In this document: positions 45,136 through 48,424 of the stretch, in pieces
Numbering within the stretch: position 1 is the first letter of the stretch
Layout: each line of letters begins with the position of its first letter
DNA from: CAZKHG01 sp964552655
Lineage (GTDB): Bacteria > Bacteroidota > Bacteroidia > Bacteroidales > Tenuifilaceae
Direction: 5' to 3'
NCBI GenBank assembly: GCA_964552655.1
Contig: CAZKHG010000022.1
Span: forward strand, 1-48,424
Length of the DNA stretch: 48,424 bases
Translations under genes and position numbers: made by a program
The notes under the pieces: generated by a model
Told to the model about the DNA's origin: nothing
What the model saw: the letters and a program-made list of their open reading frames with translations, nothing else
Databases searched by the model: none

Positions 45136-45468
45136 ATGAGAAAAAAAATTATCATCATCGCCTCAAGTTTGGTAGTTATAGCCCTTTTAGTTGTTGTAGC
45201 AATCAATGCACAAACTAAAACAAGCAATACAACCACCAGTAATACAGAGCAATGCACCCCCGATAAGTGCAAATCTTGCCCAAGTGCTGCAAAATGTGCT
45301 GAAGGACAACCTCACGATGCTAACGCATGTGCTGCTCAGAAAACTGCCGATTGTGAAAAAAGTTGCGAAAAAGCAGCAACCTGCGAGAAGTCAGCAACCT
45401 GCGATAAGAAAGCAGAAGCTTGTCCTGAGGCATCAACCTGTAAGAAAGATTGCCCAAGCAAAAAGTAA
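45136..45468 (+). CDS. Small exported cysteine-rich protein
   Basis: 110 residues: an N-terminal membrane anchor or signal (about 5-25, ending INAQ), then a Thr/Ser-rich linker, then a tail with 12 cysteines (residues 40, 45, 48, 54, 65, 73, 77, 83, 89, 96, 102 and 106) in a lysine-, alanine- and glutamate-rich background with repeated CEKxATC units. No family is recognised. The pattern suggests metal binding or a thiol buffer, like a periplasmic metallothionein. The CTPDKCKSC segment is nearly the same as one in the divergent sensor kinase. It is followed by its own terminator, then the polyferredoxin-type gene. Confidence 0.8.
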   Translation: MRKKIIIIASSLVVIALLVVVAINAQTKTSNTTTSNTEQCTPDKCKSCPSAAKCAEGQPHDANACAAQKTADCEKSCEKAATCEKSATCDKKAEACPEASTCKKDCPSKK

Positions 45469-45508
45469 CAGTTTTTTTTATTAATTTGGTAGAAGTTAGG
45501 TTAAAAGG

Positions 45509-45542
45509 AAATCCCCGGAAGGTAACAGATCCGGGGATTTTT
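45509..45542 (+). terminator. Rho-independent terminator after the Cys-rich gene
   Basis: AAATCCCCGGA (45509-45519) and TCCGGGGATTT (45530-45540) form a perfect 11-bp stem with a T-rich tail. Confidence 0.88.
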
Positions 45543-45600
45543 ATTACTTTTAGATATTAAATAACAAGCATATTCACTTTTTTTACAGGTTTCTTATAAT

Positions 45601-46964
45601 ATGAAAATGAAATTAAAAATCAATCCTTTCCGCTTTATTTTTCAGGTAACCATTTTCGTTCTTATCGGGTACATGGGCATCCGACTTAATGTTGATTTTA
45701 ACTACCTACCCGATTTTGAGACCTACTGTCCATTTGGGGGAATACAGGCATTATCTAGTTACCTGGTAAACAAATCTTTAGCATGTTCTATGACCAGTGT
45801 TCAAATTGTAATGGGCGGAATCTTGATTCTGGCAATAATAATAGTCAGCAAGCTTTTCTGTTCGTATATCTGTCCCATCGGATCGTTCTCCGAATGGCTT
45901 GGGAAACTTGGAGAAAAGCTAAAAGTAAGATACACTATTCACGGAATATTCGATAAAATATTAAGGTCATTAAAATACATTTTGCTTTTTGTAACCGTTT
46001 TCTACACGGTTAAATCAAGCGAACTATTCTGCAAACTCTTTGATCCATACTATGCATTAGCCTCTGGCTACAACTCTGATGTATCCGTAATCTGGGCCAC
46101 GGTTGCACTGGGAGTAGTGATATTTGGATCATTTTACATCAGGCTNNNNNNNNNNNNNNNNNNNNNNNNNNNNNNNNNNNNNNNNNNNNNNNNNNNNNNN
46201 NNNNNNNNNNNNNNNNNNNNNNNNNNNNNNNNNNNNNNNNNNNNNTTCAGGTTTGTCCTGAGAAGGATACACTTGCTATCAATAAGAAAGGTAAGAAGTG
46301 GTTGCCTGCTGCTGTCCTTTTAGTGCTAATAATAGCCGGATTATATGCAGGAAAAACTTTTGAGATACCAACAGTTAATGAATATTGGGGTGATATCTCC
46401 AGAAAGGGTGAGATGCTGGTTTACAATAAATCCGGGTTGAAAAATATTAAGTGTTTTGGCAGCTCAACAACCTTTGCCAACCAGATGAGAAAAGTTAACG
46501 GGGTTAATGGAGTGGCGACCTTTGTTGGAACTAATTCTGTTCGTGTTTTATATGATCCAGAATTGATTGACACAATTAGTATTCAAAAATCATTTTTCGC
46601 TCCGGTTAAAGTCATGATCAGGGATTCCCTGTCAATACCAGATAGTGTCATATCGGTAATATTACAGGTTGATCATTTCTTTGACCCTTTGGATACCGAC
46701 TATTTAAAGGTTTTACTGAGCCAGAATAAAGAAATTATTGGTTTCAAATCGGAGTTTGATTGCCCGATTAAGATAACGGTTTACCTATCATCATTAAACA
46801 TTACATCTAATGATGCCTTGATTAAGCTGATCGAGCAAAAAGAAGTCTTGGTGAATTACACTGATGGTACATCGCAGCTAGTAAAACTGGATTACAAGGT
46901 AAAAGGAGCTAGCAGAACAGGTTCTCGGATTTCAAAAAGTGAATTTATACAGATGATGAAATAG
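45601..46964 (+). CDS. NapH/CcoG-like polyferredoxin membrane protein with HMA-like C-terminus, interrupted by assembly gap
   Basis: One gene is inferred across the N run. Before the gap: about four membrane helices with CPFGGIQ (Cys43) and FCSYICPIGSFSEWLG (Cys87, Cys91), as in NapH/YccM-type membrane ferredoxin proteins. After the gap the frame reads VCPEKDTLAINKKGKKW, a Fe-S motif end, then a membrane helix, then a C-terminal exported region (about 220 residues) with an HMA-like unit: LKNIKCFGSSTTFANQM followed by VNGVNGVATFVGTNSVRVLYD. The two parts are in different frames only because the 100-N gap has no true length. The 4Fe-4S part passes electrons; the HMA-like part may bind metal, though only one cysteine remains. 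A TTG at 46302 is not the true start. Confidence 0.72.
46146..46245. other. Assembly gap (100 N)
   Basis: Exactly 100 undefined bases, the usual placeholder for a gap of unknown size. It lies inside the polyferredoxin-type gene and hides the second Fe-S region. Confidence 0.99.
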
Positions 46965-46981
46965 AAGTTGTATTCTTAAAA

Positions 46982-47038
46982 TGTGACTAAAGTCAAGTTT
47001 TTTTGTTTTTATTCTTTCCCGTCAGCTTAAGCTGACGG
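46982..47038 (+). repeat. REP-like unit: TGACTAAAGTCA box plus 20-bp palindrome, at the transposase 3' side
   Basis: TGTGACTAAAGTCAAGTT (46982-46999) is followed by a perfect 20-bp palindrome (47019-47038, arms CCGTCAGC and GCTGACGG, centre TTAA). The transposase stop is four bases further. The same box occurs twice beyond the transposase start. The second part of the full unit (GGGCTTTAGCCC) is missing here. Confidence 0.8.
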
Positions 47039-47041
47039 CAA

Positions 47042-47485
47042 TTACTCCTTACTTTTGATTAATTCAAAGCCATATTTTTCCCTAAACTCATTTACTTCAT
47101 TTGTAAAAGATTTCTTTTTATGATGATCTTCCTGTCTACTAATATAATTTCTTAAAGCATTTACATGGCTTTCACTTATACTCACAGCCCAATAGTCATC
47201 TTGCCACTCGAATTTACTTTTTTGTGATATTTCTTTATTAATCCAAAAAGAGGATTCCCCCTTAATAAGTTGAGCAATTTTACTTATGGTTTGATCTTTT
47301 CCAAGTGAAATCAAACAATGAATATGATCATGGTAACCATTCACTGAATCGAGCCAAATATCTTTCTCCTTCGAATTCTGCTTTATGTGATTGAAAAAAG
47401 TTTCTCTAATCTCTTTTTCCCTTAAAAAAGGGAAGTGATTCTTAGTTGAAAAAACAAGGTGAACCCAAATTCTTACCCAGCTCAT
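47042..47485 (-). CDS. REP-associated tyrosine transposase (IS200/Y1 type)
   Basis: 147 residues, a full Y1 domain. The HUH motif is His54-x-His56 in GYHDHIHCLISL and the catalytic tyrosine is Tyr114 in LRNYISRQEDHHKKKS. The opening WVRIWVHLVFSTKNHFPF is typical of the family. Such enzymes nick single-stranded DNA at hairpins; RAYTs are normally single-copy and act on nearby REP palindromes. The gene is flanked on both sides by palindromes of one family. Whether it moves as an IS200 element or as a domesticated RAYT is open. Confidence 0.9.
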   Translation of the reverse strand: MSWVRIWVHLVFSTKNHFPFLREKEIRETFFNHIKQNSKEKDIWLDSVNGYHDHIHCLISLGKDQTISKIAQLIKGESSFWINKEISQKSKFEWQDDYWAVSISESHVNALRNYISRQEDHHKKKSFTNEVNEFREKYGFELIKSKE

Positions 47486-47574
47486 AATTTGAAGTATTAA
47501 ACTGTTTTAATTCAATTTTACTAAAAAAAGTTCTGTTAAAAAAAGTTTGAGTATTTCTTTTATTTTCTGATTAA

Positions 47575-47665
47575 TGTGACTAAAGTCAAGTTACTTATGA
47601 ATCTTATTGCACTTGGCTTAAGCCAAGTGCAATAGATATAAACTAGTTCTGGGCTTTAGCCCCAT
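47575..47665 (+). repeat. Complete REP-like unit, copy 1
   Basis: TGTGACTAAAGTCAAGTT (47575-47592), then a perfect 30-bp palindrome (47605-47634; arms TATTGCACTTGGCTT and its complement), then GGGCTTTAGCCCCAT (47651-47665). Both end boxes are small palindromes, one centred on CTAAAG and the other on its reverse complement CTTTAG. Confidence 0.85.
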
Positions 47666-47678
47666 GCTTAGCAATGAA

Positions 47679-47773
47679 TGTGACTAAAGTCAGGTTTCTT
47701 CTTTACAAATATTCCCTTTTGCTTAAGCAAACGGGAATATTTATTTGTTCAATTTTTTGGGCTTTAGCCCCAT
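47679..47773 (+). repeat. Complete REP-like unit, copy 2
   Basis: TGTGACTAAAGTCAGGTT (47679-47696), then a 36-bp palindrome with one mismatch (47707-47742; centre GCTTAAGC), then TGGGCTTTAGCCCCAT (47758-47773). The same order and spacing as copy 1 but with unrelated hairpin arms. The following 47774-48010 is AT-rich and holds only a small hairpin (47920-47941). Confidence 0.85.
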
Positions 47774-47994
47774 AAAAAATCGTTTTAAAATTTCAAACTC
47801 TTATCTCCGGAACGTTAGTTATTAAAAATCCTACCAACTACATACCCAGCAAGGGTTCTAAGTGTATTCATAAATTTTAACATTTTACTTAAAACACTTT
47901 CTAGCCTGAAACCTTTGCCAAATCAACTCTCCAATTGATTTATTTGTTTGATTTTGAGTTTACTGGAAATTTTAATACTTTCACAAGTGTTAAT

Positions 47995-48002
47995 TAAATT
48001 TG
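47995..48002 (+). promoter_or_regulatory. -7 promoter element for the right-edge gene
   Basis: TAAATTTG matches TAnnTTTG exactly, eight bases before the ATG at 48011. No -33 TTG is at the right distance. Confidence 0.4.
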
Positions 48003-48010
48003 AATTTGCT

Positions 48011-48424
48011 ATGGGGCACAATGCTACAAAACAATTTAAATCATTCAGCGGTAGGCAGAGCACGCTTCTTAAGGTATTTGAGTGGGACACCTACGGAAAT
48101 CCCAATAGCAACAAGGGTTGGAATCCTTACTGCCAAAGTATATCCGGTAGCTACCAGATTCCTGTAGCAATGCATGCGTACTACCATAAAAGAATTGAGT
48201 TTAGCAGTCTACCTAGCACCAAGCGTGATGCAGTTTTTATGCTCAACAAGAAGCTAAAACTTGCCGCTTTAAACCCTTCAAACCCCCAACCACATTGGGC
48301 TATTGCTTTGCTCTATGAACAACTTGGTGACTCTATTAAAGCCATTGCGCATAGACAGCTTGCGCATGAACTTGTAAAATTTAATAACCTTTGCCTTGAT
48401 GATCAACGCGCTGTAGTACATCCC
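48011..48424 (+). CDS. Unknown protein, 3' end outside window
   Basis: An ATG at 48011 opens a frame with no stop to the right edge (138 codons so far). The product begins MGHNATKQFKSFSGRQSTLL and continues with FEWDTYGNPNSNKGWNP, then a helical part (LALNPSNPQPHWAIALLYEQLGD type, SIKAIAHRQLAHELVK). No family is recognised; the helical part may be repeat-like. No signal peptide is seen. Codon use looks like that of its neighbours except for a high share of rarer GCG and CTT codons. Confidence 0.6.
   Translation, partial: MGHNATKQFKSFSGRQSTLLKVFEWDTYGNPNSNKGWNPYCQSISGSYQIPVAMHAYYHKRIEFSSLPSTKRDAVFMLNKKLKLAALNPSNPQPHWAIALLYEQLGDSIKAIAHRQLAHELVKFNNLCLDDQRAVVHP

Noticed and set aside
46302..46964. 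Separate gene starting with TTG at 46302
   Set aside because: The same frame is open upstream to the N gap with a CPEK Fe-S tail and a basic stretch before the helix, so it is most likely the 3' part of the 45601 gene.
47575..47773. CRISPR-like array
   Set aside because: Only two units with palindromic, non-identical hairpins and no regular spacer length or cas gene; they fit REP units.
1..48424. tRNA, rRNA or riboswitch genes
   Set aside because: Reading the intergenic regions showed no cloverleaf, rRNA segment or known aptamer core; all gaps are short, AT-rich or explained by promoters, terminators and repeats.

Overview
The window comes from a Bacteroidota genome, probably an anaerobic Bacteroidales/Marinilabiliales-like lineage (inference). 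The evidence is a type IX secretion C-terminal signal, a Na+-pumping methylmalonyl-CoA decarboxylase operon, many upstream motifs of the TAnnTTTG (-7) / TTG (-33) type used by the Bacteroidota primary sigma factor, few Shine-Dalgarno sequences, and AT-rich intergenic DNA. No rRNA, tRNA or CRISPR array is visible. A 100-base run of N at 46146-46245 marks a scaffold join.

Layout. 1-2848: end of a GH3/beta-lactamase-fold cell-wall enzyme. 2849-3391: gene-free DNA holding a 235-bp MITE-like element with terminal inverted repeats and abutting 7-bp direct repeats. 3392-7934: the propionate module (methylmalonyl-CoA epimerase, carboxyltransferase, OadG, biotin carrier, Na+-pump beta subunit); the epimerase carries two in-frame stops. 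8011-12311, minus strand: galE, an EamA transporter and dipeptidyl peptidase IV. 12563-15760: thrS-infC-rpmI-rplT, where infC appears to start at AUA. 15836-19108: a membrane protein fused to a THEP1-type NTPase, a DMT permease and a YigZ protein. 19195-20579: pyrB-pyrI. 20651-21082: hsp20. 21280-26309: hybrid histidine kinase, secreted CHAP-like protein, TlpA-like thioredoxin, DedA protein. 26337-34465, minus strand: TPR protein, pyruvate kinase, ABC permease, large T9SS-secreted protein.

34745-40952, minus strand, is a tight operon of heterodisulfide-reductase-like genes (HdrC, HdrB, HdrA, a second small HdrC, a membrane HdrE/HdrD-type fusion). It ends in a PLP-dependent sulfur amino-acid lyase whose start overlaps the preceding stop. 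This suggests a soluble flavin/Fe-S disulfide or thiol redox module wired to the membrane quinone pool and perhaps to sulfur amino-acid breakdown. 41245-42877: a nucleoid-associated protein and an unknown secreted protein.

43049-46964 is a second candidate system. A two-component pair is transcribed divergently from a small exported protein with 12 cysteines and a polyferredoxin-type membrane protein with an HMA-like C-terminus. The sensor kinase's periplasmic loop and the Cys-rich protein share a CT(T)PDKCxxC motif, which suggests a thiol- or metal-sensing circuit. 46982-47773 is a REP-associated (IS200-type) transposase flanked by modular palindromes with constant cores and covarying arms; a diverged copy lies at 34653-34718. 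A coding region of unknown function runs off the right edge from 48011.
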